From assembly GCA_964036045.1 (NCBI GenBank), contig OZ038397.1:25755342-25819341 (forward strand): a DNA stretch of 64,000 nucleotides. Reading direction: 5' to 3'. The translations under genes were made by a program, and so were the position numbers. Origin of the DNA: Eutreptiella sp. 'Long Island Sound 2002'. Its lineage: Eukaryota > Euglenozoa > Euglenophyceae > Eutreptiales > Eutreptiaceae. The notes under the pieces are model-generated. The model saw only the letters and a program-made list of their open reading frames with translations, was not told the DNA's origin and did not search any database. Shown here in pieces: positions 32,841 through 44,279 of the stretch. Position 1 is the stretch's first letter. Each line of letters opens with the position of its first letter.

Positions 32841-33041
32841 TCTCTCCACAGTGCCATCTTAGGAGATGTGCACTCTTTGTTTTGGGTTCCATATGTGCTG
32901 AGGTGGCATGGTATGTGGCGATGAGGTCACTGCCATGTCACATGGGATCTTCCTACTTAGCTAGGCTGACCAGGAATTGAACCCAGGACCTCTCAAAAAG
33001 AGGTGCCTAGCCCCCTAGGGTGTATACCACTAGGGCAGATA
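32841..33041 (-). mobile_element. tRNA-derived SINE-like repeat
   Basis: The minus strand starts with a tRNA-like head (33,041-32,966). It has an A-box-like TGCCCTAGTGG, a perfect 5-bp anticodon stem ACCTC/GAGGT around loop TTTTTGA (anticodon TTT, Lys-like), and a B-box GGTTCAATTCC. The acceptor stem and variable loop are degenerate. A ~125-bp non-tRNA body follows. Only one copy is in the window, so family status is inferred. Confidence 0.5.
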
Positions 33042-35583
33042 AGTATTCATGGAAAAACATAGATAAATTCATAGGCTCTACCTTAGGTATGTCAGTGCTC
33101 AGTCAACTCAGGAAAAGATGTTTTACTTCTGATTGAAAGGGGATTAAGGGGTCCACTCCATATCCTGATTGGGTGTTTGGTTCCATAGGTCAAAATGTGT
33201 TCTCACCACTTTTGGCTGGACCAATACTAAGATAAAAATGCATGGATGCTCAGTGCATCTCTAATACAACTAGAGTATGTCCCAAAGCAATGGAAAAGCA
33301 CTTTTTCTTACTCCCCCCTTGTGCTGTGGTGGCCACCACTGTCGCATTTTAGGAAAAAGGGAATTTTTCTTGGCCTTTCCTTGGTTTCCACATCTACTTT
33401 AAAATACCTACAGTCTCCCTCACACTGAAAAATGGGCGCTCACCATGGCTGGCGTCCTTTTGCTGCTCTGATTGTACAGTTTCCTACAGAAGACTCAGCG
33501 CTCATGGCGCTGCCGGGGCTCCTGTGGCTTGGTTTGGTTAGATTGGGAGCATGCCAAACATGTGCATATGCATCCCTCCCTCCAAGACGCAGCGTCGACA
33601 CAACCCAAACGCAAGACACATTATACACACTCGCATGGGTTCTCGTAAACCTGCTGGCGACCTGTGACCTGTCTTAGGGCGAAGGGAGTCGAAAAAGAAA
33701 TTAATTTGCCCCTTGGTGGGGTCTTGGTTCTGCTCAGTCTCTCCAGGCACCTGCGTCTCGGCCCGAACACGGCCTACTCAGCGAGGCTGCGCGTGGGTAT
33801 CTGCAGAGGCAGGAATGGGAGAATTATGGACGAATCCACGCAAAAACGAAGCGACGACACCAAAATCCGTCAAATGACGGCGTAGAATTTTTCTGAAACG
33901 ACACACCTGAGCAGAATCCAATTGTGCATCAGAAGCACATTTTTATAGAAATTATAGTCATCTCTGGATTTTTTAAATCCAGAAATTCATACGCATAAAA
34001 TGGCGGCGCGCAGGAGCGGCTCCTAGCGAAGCTCCGGAAAATGGAAAAATAATGGAATTATAAACGTATGTATCACGTAGTCTTGAAAATGACGAGACAC
34101 ACATTAATAAACAAACATACAGATTCCACCCACACTAATAGAAGCTTCAAAAATTCAAGAATTCGAAAATCAATTGAAAAGACTTCAATGAATCAGGTAT
34201 AAACTACAGGTATGCTTGTCTCGCATGCCGCATACACATTGCTCGTCTCGTGTCTCCGTGAACGAGTCGTGTAGCAGCGCTAACAACGATAACCACGATA
34301 GGACGCGGTAGAGGGATTGATTAGAAAGATTGCAGATGATTAGCGGTCAGATCAGGGTGATTAGTCATACACACAAGTGCATAGCAACGTTCTTCGCGGG
34401 CGCCCCTTTTGTTCTCTCACCTTGCTTCACTTCCCAGCGGTAGGTAAGGTAGGTACGCCCAGGCGGGGCCACCCCCTGGTGGAGTCAAGATTTGCGTTCA
34501 GATGGGCAGGTTTGCCCACGTTCTCGGTGCATACTCGCGCATGCACACACGCATTAAAGGGTAGGCCACGCGAAGTGCGCACGGTAAACCTTGTTTAGGC
34601 TACTCAGGGGCTCCTCGGTACGTTCTTTAAGAGAACCTGAGGAGTCCCTTAACGCTTGCTTGCTTGACAAGGGTAGCTGCTCCATGCAGCGTGTTTGCGG
34701 ACAGCGTATCATAGGGCACACTGAGAAGGGTATAATACCTGGAGTGTGCCTTGGTTCCTCCGCCGCAAACGCCCTTTCATATGCCTTTGTTTTACAGGTG
34801 GGCAGGTAGGGTGAGTGGTGCAGCAGCATTTTTTTATGCCCTGCTAAACAGGGGCGCAGATCACACAAACAAGTAACTCCGCTCCGCCTGTGGCAGAGCA
34901 GGGAGTCCGACTCCATCGACATCTGCGCCTTGCACACGAGAGCACTCCTTCCCTCCAAGCCCTTGCAGGGGAAACGCGTTGTGGCGTCCCCCGTGAGGCC
35001 ACAGTTGCTTAGCAGCGCTGTGTTCTCTTGTCATTTCACAGGTGGGTCGCTAGGACCCATGAGACCTTCCTCTTCGCAACGCCCAGTAGAGTGTGCGTGT
35101 AGGAGTGGTAGTCCTGCGTCAGGGCTAGAGCCAGTTGCCCAGTGCTCGCCCACCAGGATGGTGCCACTGTAGGGTGTGTAGGACCTGTAGGGGGCGTGTC
35201 ACTGTCCCACCCTTTTCCTTCAATTTTAGCGGGGTTGGTGGGCTGTGACAGTGGTTAGGTCAGTGTTTTGGCCACATAGCAAACAGGCGTTTTGCATGCC
35301 TTCATAGCTTTTGGCCACCCCTCCCTGTAGTAGACAGATAGGTAGGGAAAACAATACCTGGATTAACACTCTGGGTATTCCCCCAAGGTTTTGCGCCAGC
35401 ACAGAAATTGAGCGCATAGGGGAGGGGAGACCCGGGGCGTACCCCGTGGCATCAATAAGCCAACCCTCCAGGTTCAGCAAGGGCGCAGACTTGGGTATAA
35501 TTAGGACACCACTTCTGCGGCTTGCTCTCAGGACCTTAGGACTAGCACACTCACACATACGCTTTGGCAGGTAAGGGTAAGGT
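33042..35583. other. Noncoding, probably includes the 3' untranslated region or LTR of element C
   Basis: It lies just past the minus-strand end of element C pol. A 3' LTR is expected here, but no partner copy was found beyond 59.7 kb, so its limits cannot be set. No gene recognised. Confidence 0.35.
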
Positions 35584-36566
35584 TCAGTCCCTAGCTTTAG
35601 TCTTGGAGGCAAGCGCCTCAGCGAGCCTCAACAACTCACCAAGGTTGTTCTGGGACAAGTAGTCAACCAGAACTGAGTTTAGGCGTCCCTCAGGTAGAAC
35701 AAATGCAGAGAAGGGCTCCCAGGTGGCCTCTTCGACTCCAAACCCTTCCCAGAGGGTGAGGAAGCGCCAACCCTGGCGATAGCGGTGGCGTAGGACAGAC
35801 TTCACCAGGTAGAAGCCCTCCTTAGCCATCTCCTCGGCGTTCATGTCGGGGAGTTCACCTTCAACTTCCATAGGGCTGGCAGCCCCTTGTAGGTCCAGAG
35901 CGGCGATTTCCTCGTCGTTTAGCTCCCACTCCTCCCCACAGAGGTCTTCAGGATCATGGTAGCGCTTCAGGTGTTGAGCGGCGCACACCAGGGTCCCCCC
36001 TAGACGGGGAGAACACCGCACCGTGATACGGTGACCATCCACAGATAGAATCTTGTACGGCCCGAAGTATGGGTCATCGCTGGTAGAGCGAGGCCAGGCG
36101 GGTAGTCGACTGTGGTCCACCAGCACCCAGTCCCCCTCTTGGTAGGTGGCCGGTACTCGGTGCTTGTTCTTCTTGTTCCACTGACGCTCCCTCACTCTCT
36201 GGAGCATAGCCTTGGCCTTGTCCACCTTCGCTTGTTGCTCTTGGACCCACTCACCCACAGAAGAATGGGTGTCCTCTGGATAGGGGGCATGTAGGAACCA
36301 CGCCGGGCGCCCCATGAATAGCTCATGTGGCGAGTAGCCAGTAGCTGAACTCTCTTGGGAGTTCATCATCAAGGATATGACGGGGAGTAGTCTCACCCAG
36401 TCTCTGGTGCGTTCAGTTTTGCACCATATCCTGACGTTCTCCTTCAGGACACGAATCTGTCGCTCACATAGGGGGTTGCTCGTGTGAGAGTAGGGAATCC
36501 CCGTAGACACCTGGACATTGAGGGACCTCAGGACCCTCTTGTACCAGCCAGTATCTGAGCGTACTC
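35584..36566 (-). CDS. Element C integrase C-terminal half and chromodomain
   Basis: This continues the frame interrupted at 53,713. It holds the last part of the integrase core, with the catalytic Glu in CERQ near 36,460, about 35 residues after the Asp in NSDEDV on the other side of the insertion. The GPY/F-type module follows (DPYFGPYKI near 36,070). A chromodomain lies at about 35,810-35,660 (FYLVKSVLRHRYR...WEGF...ATWEPFSAF), a module known to direct chromovirus integration to marked chromatin. It ends at TAG 35,584. It has no start of its own: it is a gene fragment separated from its promoter by 17 kb. Confidence 0.85.
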
Positions 36567-36570
36567 GTAC

Positions 36571-39527
36571 TGAAGCGGTACCCAGAACCCCATGGCTAGG
36601 TTACGGTCTCCGGTCCACTAACCCCATGCACGGAAGGGAAGACGCCCGTTGACGCTCCATTCCGTGCCGTAAAGCCCCGCATCGGCAACCGATGCACCGC
36701 CAGCGGATATTTGTGTATCAGAATATCAGGAATCAACAGGGTTTTACTTTCATATTGTTTCCGTCAATTTTTACGCTTCCGTTCTGATATTCACTGTTTT
36801 GACTGCTGGCGGTTGGATCGCGACTTTACCGTAACCGCCAGTTTAACTGTAATTAATGGAAATTTTAACGCTATCCGTTACGAAGGCTCCAAAGTCGTCA
36901 GGAACTGCATGGATGCTTCCGCAATTTTCATATCTTACACTCGCAACCTTAATCCGAATTTTTCAGGATGTCGAAATCGGATTTTCGACTTCGACATCCC
37001 CGCACTTGATTTGACCTCTTTCGAGTGGACCTACGTGCTTCCCTATGCAGGAATCAACTTTCCTTTCCTCTTGCCCTCCATTTGTCTTAAAGATATGGGC
37101 AAAACAAAGTTGATTCGTGAGGCCACTTGTGAAGGTCATATCTCGTGTTGCTTGCGAGGAATTACGATAAGGAAACGTGGGATGTATTCACAATACTCCC
37201 GACGTAATTTAGGAAGCATTATATGCCTTGCGTTTCCACACGTGCGCGCTAGTGTAATGGATCATGGTCAATAGGGTAGAGTTTGCGTTATAACTCTTTG
37301 GCCATGACATTGCGTGCGTTAAGATAACTTTCGAGTGTAGCGCGCAAGTGTTGGTGTTGCATAGGAACTCTCCTTGAGTTCCTATGAACGATTGACACAA
37401 AGTTATGCCCTTGGAGGGGCATGACATATCGTGGTGGGAGCCACCTTTTTGGGCAATATGTGGTATGTGCCATGTGTTGTGTTGCGTGCCCATTTGGCGG
37501 GTCCATTGCTCCAAGCCGAACCCGCCAATGGACCTCATATTGTGCAAGCCCCTTCTCCATACTCCCTACGATCAATTGCAAGCCTAACCTTCGTGAAGGG
37601 AAGCTTGTGTGGTGAACCCGAAGCTATGCGTTGGGAGCAAGGTGTGTATTTTGCAATTTTCCATATTTTTATGTGCCCACTTGGGAAGCAGCGCTCGTAA
37701 CCTTTCAAGGCGCCCCAAGTGGAGCACATAAGTGGGATCGAAGGTCATTGGTGTCAAGTCAATGTGTTTAGAAGGATTAGTTGATTGCACGATCCAAGCC
37801 GAAGATATTATAATATAATTGTGCACCTTTCAATGCACTTTTGTGTGTCTTCGTGCCAATTTTGCCATTTTTGGCCCGTCATGATGTCAAGTGGCGGCCG
37901 TGTATCTCAACGTTGCGCTCAATTGACATCATGACCCAAGTATGTTATGAGGGTACATACTTCGGTGCCCAACATATCTTGGACCCAGCGAATAACTCCT
38001 CTTAGGCTTGGCATACCGTGGCCGCCATGTTGGCGATTTGGGACTATCCCAAATCATGGGCTCACTTGGCGACCCTGCCATTCCCAATATCGGAGGAGTT
38101 GGGCGACGCCCAAAAGATATGTTGGACCAATATGACTTGATACCAATCCTATGGCACACTCCGGTCCGAGTCGGGCATGTGCCTCATTTGCCCCAACCAT
38201 GAGTGTGCGCATTTTTGGCCATTTTGAGCAATTTTCCACTTTTGCTGCCCGCCGTGCACTATGTTCTAACCCTCGTGCACGCCGGACGCATGGACCAATG
38301 GACCATGTATGGCATGGGTGTTATGGGTAATGGTCCCCATGGTCGACACACCACGTGGGCGAAGCGGAGCCACCTTCGTTAAGGCGCTAGCCCAAAGTGA
38401 GTGTGGGCAATTTTACAATTTTGACATTTGTGGACCCAATTGGGATCGTCACCACGCCAGGTGGCATGGAGATCTTTGAGAGCCAAAGGCATGGGAGTCT
38501 CCATTGGACTCCCGGTGGATCGTGTATGGGATGGCGAATCTGATCTCCAAGCCGGCGGGGAGATAAACTATTGGGAGCACACCGAATTTTGGCTCATTTC
38601 AAGCAGCCAAAATGACCCCATTTTGGGACCCCAATTTCCCCCTTCCGTGTGGTCAATTGGCGGCCCCATTTCTCTAAGCCCATAGGGAGCCCGGACCTAA
38701 ATCCAAGTTGTACACTCAGATAAAAGTCCTAGGTCCTGCCTCCTACCCTGTGAGCCATTGGCCTTACCTTGGCCGGGCGAGCCACGCGTGGGAATGACGC
38801 CAATTTTGGTGATTTTGGCATCATGACCCCACTTGACTCATCCGTGTTGCCCTGATGCCGGAACCTCAGAGGGAACCAGGTTGGGTGAGGGCTCCAGGGG
38901 GTTCGTACTCGAAGGGCATAGGGTCAGTTGCCTCGTCCCTACCTCTGGCGGGTCCGGACGAGGGGTCAATTTTGGGGATTTTTGAGTTAATTTCAGTTTG
39001 GGCTGAAAAAGCCCATTTTCAGCTACCAACTCCTGGGTGATAATGGCGGGGCCATATCTCTGGCTCAGAGAGGAGTTGGGACCTGCCGCTGAGGGAGCAT
39101 GGGGAGCCACTGTCGGTTGACCTTGGGGCTCCTTGGTTCCCAGGAACTCGCCTGTGGCTAGGTGGGACACCTCTCCCATTGGCAGGGTTTCAGGGTCCGG
39201 ACTGAGCAGGGCATGGGTTGTGTTTGAGCCCCCGCCCCCACCAGCCACTGAGAGGGTCGGACCTGGGATTGGGATATGAGTTGGGACTGAGTGTCTATTG
39301 TCCCTTGATGCCCTTACCCCAGTCCAGTCTTAACCCCATGTGTACATATCCCGATGTGTTGCTGTACATACTTTCGTTCCCTCTTTGCAGAGTGGCAAGG
39401 ATTCTGAAACGCTTTGTCACATGACACGAGCGTATTGATGCCCTTGTGAGCGTAGTGCCTTGCCTGCCTGCTCACCTGTGCGTGTCACCGCAGCGTCCCG
39501 TGGCCGGTCCCCCACGGGAACGCGTCA
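36571..39527 (+). repeat. 5' LTR of element B (2,957 bp)
   Basis: Same length as 50,753-53,709, with roughly 35 substitutions by eye and no indels seen. A TATA-like TTATAATATAATTG lies at about 37,808. The LTR includes TGAAACGCTTT at 39,405-39,415, complementary to the bases just past its end. Frames inside (for example about 36,711-37,274) lack an ATG at their starts. Confidence 0.95.
39405..39415 (+). promoter_or_regulatory. Candidate self-primer sequence in the LTR
   Basis: TGAAACGCTTT is the exact reverse complement of AAAGCGTTTCA at 39,528-39,538. If transcription starts here, the RNA 5' end could fold onto the primer-binding site as in Tf1. Confidence 0.5.
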
Positions 39528-39538
39528 AAAGCGTTTCA
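39528..39538 (+). promoter_or_regulatory. Primer-binding site of element B, self-priming type
   Basis: AAAGCGTTTCA begins at the base after the 5' LTR. It has no TGG as a tRNA-primed site would. It is an exact 11-nt complement of 39,405-39,415. Confidence 0.55.
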
Positions 39539-40088
39539 CCGCCGCGGGGTTACCCAGCCCTCGCGTGCCACTCGGGGCCACCCACCCCGAGCAGCGCGGC
39601 GCAGCCCGCAGCTCGCAGCGCAGCGCAGCAACTCGCAGCGCAGCGCAGCAGCTCGTAGCGCCGCCCAGCGACAGCGCCGAGTTCGTCACGGAGCCAGCAG
39701 CGCCGTCCAGATCATCGCCCTGACCGCGCAGCAACCGTGAAAGAGGTGCACAGACCAGGACTCCTGCATCAGCCCCATCGGCCGACCCGGAGTCCCATCG
39801 GCCGACCAGCAAGGCCGCGTCAACCACCTCCACAACCACCGGCTGACCAGCACCAGCCGCACTTCCAATCCAGTGCTGCAGCACCCTCCTCAACAACCAC
39901 AACCAGTTCGTTGAGTTGAACGAGTGCACATCAAGGACCTCAAGACCAACTACGCCCCCGCTGCCATAGTGAATTGGCAAGAAGCGGGTAGGAGGTGGCC
40001 GCAGCCCCACCCCCATGTGGCGCGCCTGCTGCGCGGATTGCTGTGGGACCAGCAGTACCGCTACAGCAATCCCCAGTGCGAAGGCGGC

Positions 40089-43000
40089 ATGCCCGGGAGC
40101 TTCGAGCTCCGCGAGGACATGGGGGAGGACCGCCTGCGGGCAGTGGAGGAGTGGCTGCGGGCGGAAGGGTACGAGTACCGCTTCCGCCGCAAGCGCTGGA
40201 GGACGTGGACCCGGCCGGACAGGCTCGGCGAAGGGCTGCGCCCCGACGTGATTGAGGAGGACGAGGACCCCAACGCCTACCCGTCGGGCGCCTCGATCAA
40301 CGTCTCCCTGTGGGACGTGATCGAGAAGAACTTCCCGGAACCGGGGAGCGAGCGCAGGCTGCAGGGCAGCAGCAGCGCGTCTCCGGGGAAGGAGAAGCGG
40401 TCCGCCGGGGACAAGAAGCGGGACCGGAGGTGGCGGGAGTACCAGGAGTCCCTGGCCGCCGAAGCCGCCCAAGGCGCCAAGGGCGGAACCCCAGCCCCCA
40501 GCCCCCAACGGGCCAATGGTGGTCATCAACCCGGCTCCACCACCCTGGGCGACTACATCAAAGTCGCCCGGCAGTCCAAGGCCAAGCCCCGTCCGCTGCT
40601 CCTGAAGCCCCAGCAGGCCTCAGCAGGCCCCAGCAGCGACGTGGAGTCGGCCCACCGCGGGAGGACGCCGGCCGACCAGGCCAGCTCCAGCAGCAGCGCC
40701 GCTCCCGCCCAAAGGGACGTGGCGCGCGCCTGTGAGCGCGTCTGTGGGGCGCCCTGCAACCTTCGGGTTGCCCGGCAACGGGCCACGCAGCAGAACGCTG
40801 CCGTGGAGGGCGCCATCGGCATCGCCCATGAGGAGGCCACCGAGTGGGGCAGAGGCATGGACTACCACGCCTCGAAAGTGGCAGCCATCGCGGCCGGTCT
40901 CACGGCTGCGGCCGCCCATGAGGCAGTGGCTGCCCGGATCAGGGCAACCGACGAGGAAGCCCGCCGGACGCAGGAGGCCATTGCCTGCAAGGAGGCCGAG
41001 GTGAAGGCGCTGGAAGAGGCGCTTGCCCAAGAGAGGGCAAAGAAAGAGGCGGAGGAAAGGGCCCACGCCGAAGCAACGGCTAAGGCCCAGGAGGACGCCG
41101 CCAAGAAGGAAGCCATCGAGGCCGCGCGACGGAAGGTCGCTGAGGAGAAGGCCAAGACGGAGGCGGAGCTGGCAGCGTTGGAAGCGCAGAAGGCGCGGCT
41201 GCAGCAGGCCCGGGAAGCCGAGGCGGCTCGTGCTCGGGAAGAAGCCGAAGCGCGAGCTGCCGCAACCACCGCCGCCGCAATGGAGGAGGCAGAGGCCAAA
41301 CTCCGCCGCGAGACTCCCCCGGGAGGATCACGAGTGGAGACCCTTCGAAAGCTTTTCGAAGTGGACGCCTCCTCCAGGATGACGCTGGATGAGGCGGACA
41401 CGGGCAGCAGTGGGAGCAGTGGCACCACCGCCCATCGACGGAGGAAGGGCAAGGGGAAGACCCCCGACAGGCCGCGGAGGCCAGCGGGTGGACACCCCCA
41501 TGACAGTGACCCCTTCTTCACCGCCAGTGACGGGGATGAACGAGGCCGCCGACATCGCCAAGTGGTGGCTTGGACGGGCGGAGGCGGCGGAGACGTCCCC
41601 ATGGAACCGGAAGGTGAGGATGAGGATCTCCCTCCTCCCTACCGGAGCTCGGAGTCCTCCGTGACCGAGACACCCAGGTGGGGCGACATGGACGAGGATG
41701 ACGACATGGAGTTCGGCATCACGAGGAAGTGCCCATCCTCGGTCCCACCGAGGCGACCCGGCGGAGACCCACCGGGACCCCCTGGCGGAGGACCATCAGG
41801 ACCCCCTGGAGGACGCCCACCAAGTGGACCCCCTGGAGGCGGACCACCGGGCGGGGGAGGACCCCCTGGACCGGGCGGACCCGGCGGAGGCCCTCCTGGA
41901 GGACCCCCTGGGGACCCCGACGACCCACCAGGGGACGGCGACCCGGATACCACCTGGCGATGGATTGTCTACCTCCGCAGGAGGGTCCAGTTGCTCGAGC
42001 TGGAGGTAGACACGGGCAAGAGCGAGGTGGCTCGCATCTCCACGGTCGCCGCGCGCGCGCAGAAGGAGCTGGACATCGCCAGGGCCGAGACCAAGTCGCT
42101 GACCAACGTCGTCAGCGGCCTGCAGGAGAGGCTGGACGCGCTGGAAGCCCGTGGGAGCGTCGGCAGCGACCACCCACCCCTGGAGTCTGGCTCGTCGGAC
42201 GACGGCTGGGGACCCGGACCAGGTCCAGGCAGACCCCACGCCCCCGGCGGAGCCCCCAGGAGTCGCCCCAGCGCCAGTGCCCCCTCTCTCACCGCCCCCT
42301 CTCACCACAGCGCGGGCCGCCGCAACGAGCGCGTGCCGCCCGGCAGTGGCAGTGAGGAATGGCGCGATGAGTGGCTCAGCGCGGACTACCACAACCGCCG
42401 TGCTCCACCGCGGACGCCTGTACGCCCCCGACGCCCAGCACCAGCCCCGGTGCCAATCCCCAGGGCTGGAGGACGTTATGGTGGAGTCAGGGATGAGGTC
42501 CCCAGAGGAGACGTGGAGTGGGATGTCGGCGAAGGTGAGGACCTGGACCTGGACCTGGAGGAGTTCGACATCAGCCCGCCGCGTGGTGTACGACGGGAGG
42601 CCGCTGAACGCAGCCGCCGGCGCCGTGATGAGGATGCGTACATGGATGCAGTACGGCGTGAACATTTTGGTTCAGCGTACGTGGAGGAACCACGGCGTAG
42701 CCACAGGGATTCCATGGAGGAGATGGACGTGGCGGCCGTGGGAGTCCGTGGGCGAGGCCGATGGGAACCTCGGTCGACCTCGCGGCCGGCATTCATGGTC
42801 TCTAAGGCCGCGGATGCCGCCGTGTGGGAAGACTTGAAGGACATCAAGCCCCCCATGTATGACGGCAACCCCCTCAACCTCGACCGCTTCTTGGAGAAGC
42901 TGGACGATTGGGGGCTAACCGTCACTGAAGACCTGCCTCCCGCTGATGCGGAGAAGTATGTCTTCAAACGGTTCAGGTACCGCCTGCCGGAAGTGCTCGG

Positions 43001-44279
43001 AGAGCTATACTTCATGGCGACCAAGGAGGGGAAAATCAAGACCCTCAAGGAAGCCAAGAGGTGGCTCAACGAGCAGGAGCGGGTGGACGCTCCGCAGGTG
43101 GCGGCCAAGCGCTGGAAGTCCATCAAGCTTGAGCATGATGGACGGGAGATCCGCCTACGGGAATGGCGTGACTTCCGAGGGAAATACACCCTCTTCCGCC
43201 GCAACGTGGAGGATTGGAACGAGGGTGACGAGCAGGCTCGCCTGCTCTCCATGCTGCCGGAAGCATGGATCAAGAGGGTCACCAAGGAGGAATCCAAGAG
43301 GGCCAAGTCCAACCACACGGTCAAGATGATGCTCCCCAAGGAGTATCATACGAACGTGGTGGCTTGGGCGAAGAAGAACGTGGCCCGGGATGTCAAACGG
43401 CACTCCCTGCGGAACGCTCTTCTCATCACCGTCTCGGGCGATCGCGAGAAGACCGCGATGTGGCGCCTTGACGATTGTGGGTTCAGCGGCCAGACCATCC
43501 GTCTGCAGCCCATCCCGGCGCGGATGAGCTGCGACGAGATCCTGGAGTGGGTTGGCGAGGAAGTACTCAAGGAGTACCGAAACCTCCACCACACCCGCGG
43601 GTTGAGGCCCGGCGACCGCGACGTCAACTACGTTGGCGAGGGACCTGGCGGGGAATCTGCCATGGACCCAGCGGGAGCTGGCGGCGATGAGACTCTCGTC
43701 GACGATGACGACGACGATGAGCCCGCCGAAGTGGCCGTTTGTCCCTTCGTGGCCAAGAACCTGAACGCGGGGAGCAAGCCGGGAAACTGGAAGCCCCTGC
43801 AGCAGGGTTGGAGGAAGCAGGAGAAGAGGGACCCTCGCCGCATTGGCGACCCTCTGCTGTCCTTTGGGGAGTTCATACGAGCTCACCCTCAGGGCTGTTT
43901 CGTGTGTTATGGGAGGAAGAAAGGCTTCAACCATGACCACCGAACATGCCCCGTCCACAAGGCCGACACGGAGGCTTACAAGAAGGCGCACGGGTCGAAC
44001 AAGCGTGCGCCTGCGGGTATCCGGGAAGCCAAAATGGAGGTCGACAAGGACGAGCTGGCCAAGCTGATGTCGTCGGTGGGGACCGAGTTGGCCAAGGAGA
44101 TCCAGGAGATCAAGAGGAACTGGGTCCCCAGGTCGGACAACAAGAACAAGGAGAACAACCAGAATGACCAGAACAAGGACAAGGACAAGAACAAGGGTAA
44201 GAAAGGGGGAAGGAAGAAGGGCATCAACGAGGTTGATGCGGAGAAGAACACCCCTTCCTCCACAACCGACGCCCCCTAG
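40089..44279 (+). CDS. Element B Gag (about 1,396 aa)
   Basis: Large structural polyprotein. The first ATG is at 40,089. The frame is open from 39,915 and the upstream ~55 residues look protein-like, so a spliced or non-AUG start is possible. The order is: basic N-terminus; a long Ala/Glu/Lys coiled coil (about residues 270-410); a Pro/Gly minisatellite-like tract (about 555-620); charged Arg/Asp-rich linkers; a retrotransposon-gag helical domain (about 910-1170, from DIKPPMYDGNPLNLDRFLEK); then a zinc knuckle with unusual spacing, CFVC-x8-HDHRTC (about 1268), and a Lys/Asn/Asp-rich tail. It is longer than the usual few-hundred-residue Gag because of the coiled coil and low-complexity inserts. 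It ends at TAG 44,277, in frame with pol. Confidence 0.88.
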   Translation: MPGSFELREDMGEDRLRAVEEWLRAEGYEYRFRRKRWRTWTRPDRLGEGLRPDVIEEDEDPNAYPSGASINVSLWDVIEKNFPEPGSERRLQGSSSASPGKEKRSAGDKKRDRRWREYQESLAAEAAQGAKGGTPAPSPQRANGGHQPGSTTLGDYIKVARQSKAKPRPLLLKPQQASAGPSSDVESAHRGRTPADQASSSSSAAPAQRDVARACERVCGAPCNLRVARQRATQQNAAVEGAIGIAHEEATEWGRGMDYHASKVAAIAAGLTAAAAHEAVAARIRATDEEARRTQEAIACKEAEVKALEEALAQERAKKEAEERAHAEATAKAQEDAAKKEAIEAARRKVAEEKAKTEAELAALEAQKARLQQAREAEAARAREEAEARAAATTAAAMEEAEAKLRRETPPGGSRVETLRKLFEVDASSRMTLDEADTGSSGSSGTTAHRRRKGKGKTPDRPRRPAGGHPHDSDPFFTASDGDERGRRHRQVVAWTGGGGGDVPMEPEGEDEDLPPPYRSSESSVTETPRWGDMDEDDDMEFGITRKCPSSVPPRRPGGDPPGPPGGGPSGPPGGRPPSGPPGGGPPGGGGPPGPGGPGGGPPGGPPGDPDDPPGDGDPDTTWRWIVYLRRRVQLLELEVDTGKSEVARISTVAARAQKELDIARAETKSLTNVVSGLQERLDALEARGSVGSDHPPLESGSSDDGWGPGPGPGRPHAPGGAPRSRPSASAPSLTAPSHHSAGRRNERVPPGSGSEEWRDEWLSADYHNRRAPPRTPVRPRRPAPAPVPIPRAGGRYGGVRDEVPRGDVEWDVGEGEDLDLDLEEFDISPPRGVRREAAERSRRRRDEDAYMDAVRREHFGSAYVEEPRRSHRDSMEEMDVAAVGVRGRGRWEPRSTSRPAFMVSKAADAAVWEDLKDIKPPMYDGNPLNLDRFLEKLDDWGLTVTEDLPPADAEKYVFKRFRYRLPEVLGELYFMATKEGKIKTLKEAKRWLNEQERVDAPQVAAKRWKSIKLEHDGREIRLREWRDFRGKYTLFRRNVEDWNEGDEQARLLSMLPEAWIKRVTKEESKRAKSNHTVKMMLPKEYHTNVVAWAKKNVARDVKRHSLRNALLITVSGDREKTAMWRLDDCGFSGQTIRLQPIPARMSCDEILEWVGEEVLKEYRNLHHTRGLRPGDRDVNYVGEGPGGESAMDPAGAGGDETLVDDDDDDEPAEVAVCPFVAKNLNAGSKPGNWKPLQQGWRKQEKRDPRRIGDPLLSFGEFIRAHPQGCFVCYGRKKGFNHDHRTCPVHKADTEAYKKAHGSNKRAPAGIREAKMEVDKDELAKLMSSVGTELAKEIQEIKRNWVPRSDNKNKENNQNDQNKDKDKNKGKKGGRKKGINEVDAEKNTPSSTTDAP
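44277..44279 (+). promoter_or_regulatory. Gag-Pol stop, candidate readthrough (UAG-CGG), element B
   Basis: Single TAG between gag and pol in one continuous frame; the 147 bases up to the first GTG of pol contain no other stop. The following codons are CGG AGC. Confidence 0.7.

Noticed and set aside
36711-37274. 187-codon frame preserved in both LTRs of element B (also 50,893-51,456)
   Set aside because: It starts with TTG, has no early ATG and no recognisable domain. Preservation is explained by the low divergence of the LTRs.
39515-40529. Long minus-strand frame opposite the element B gag leader
   Set aside because: It is the antisense shadow of a GC-rich coding region; gag on the plus strand has clear domains.
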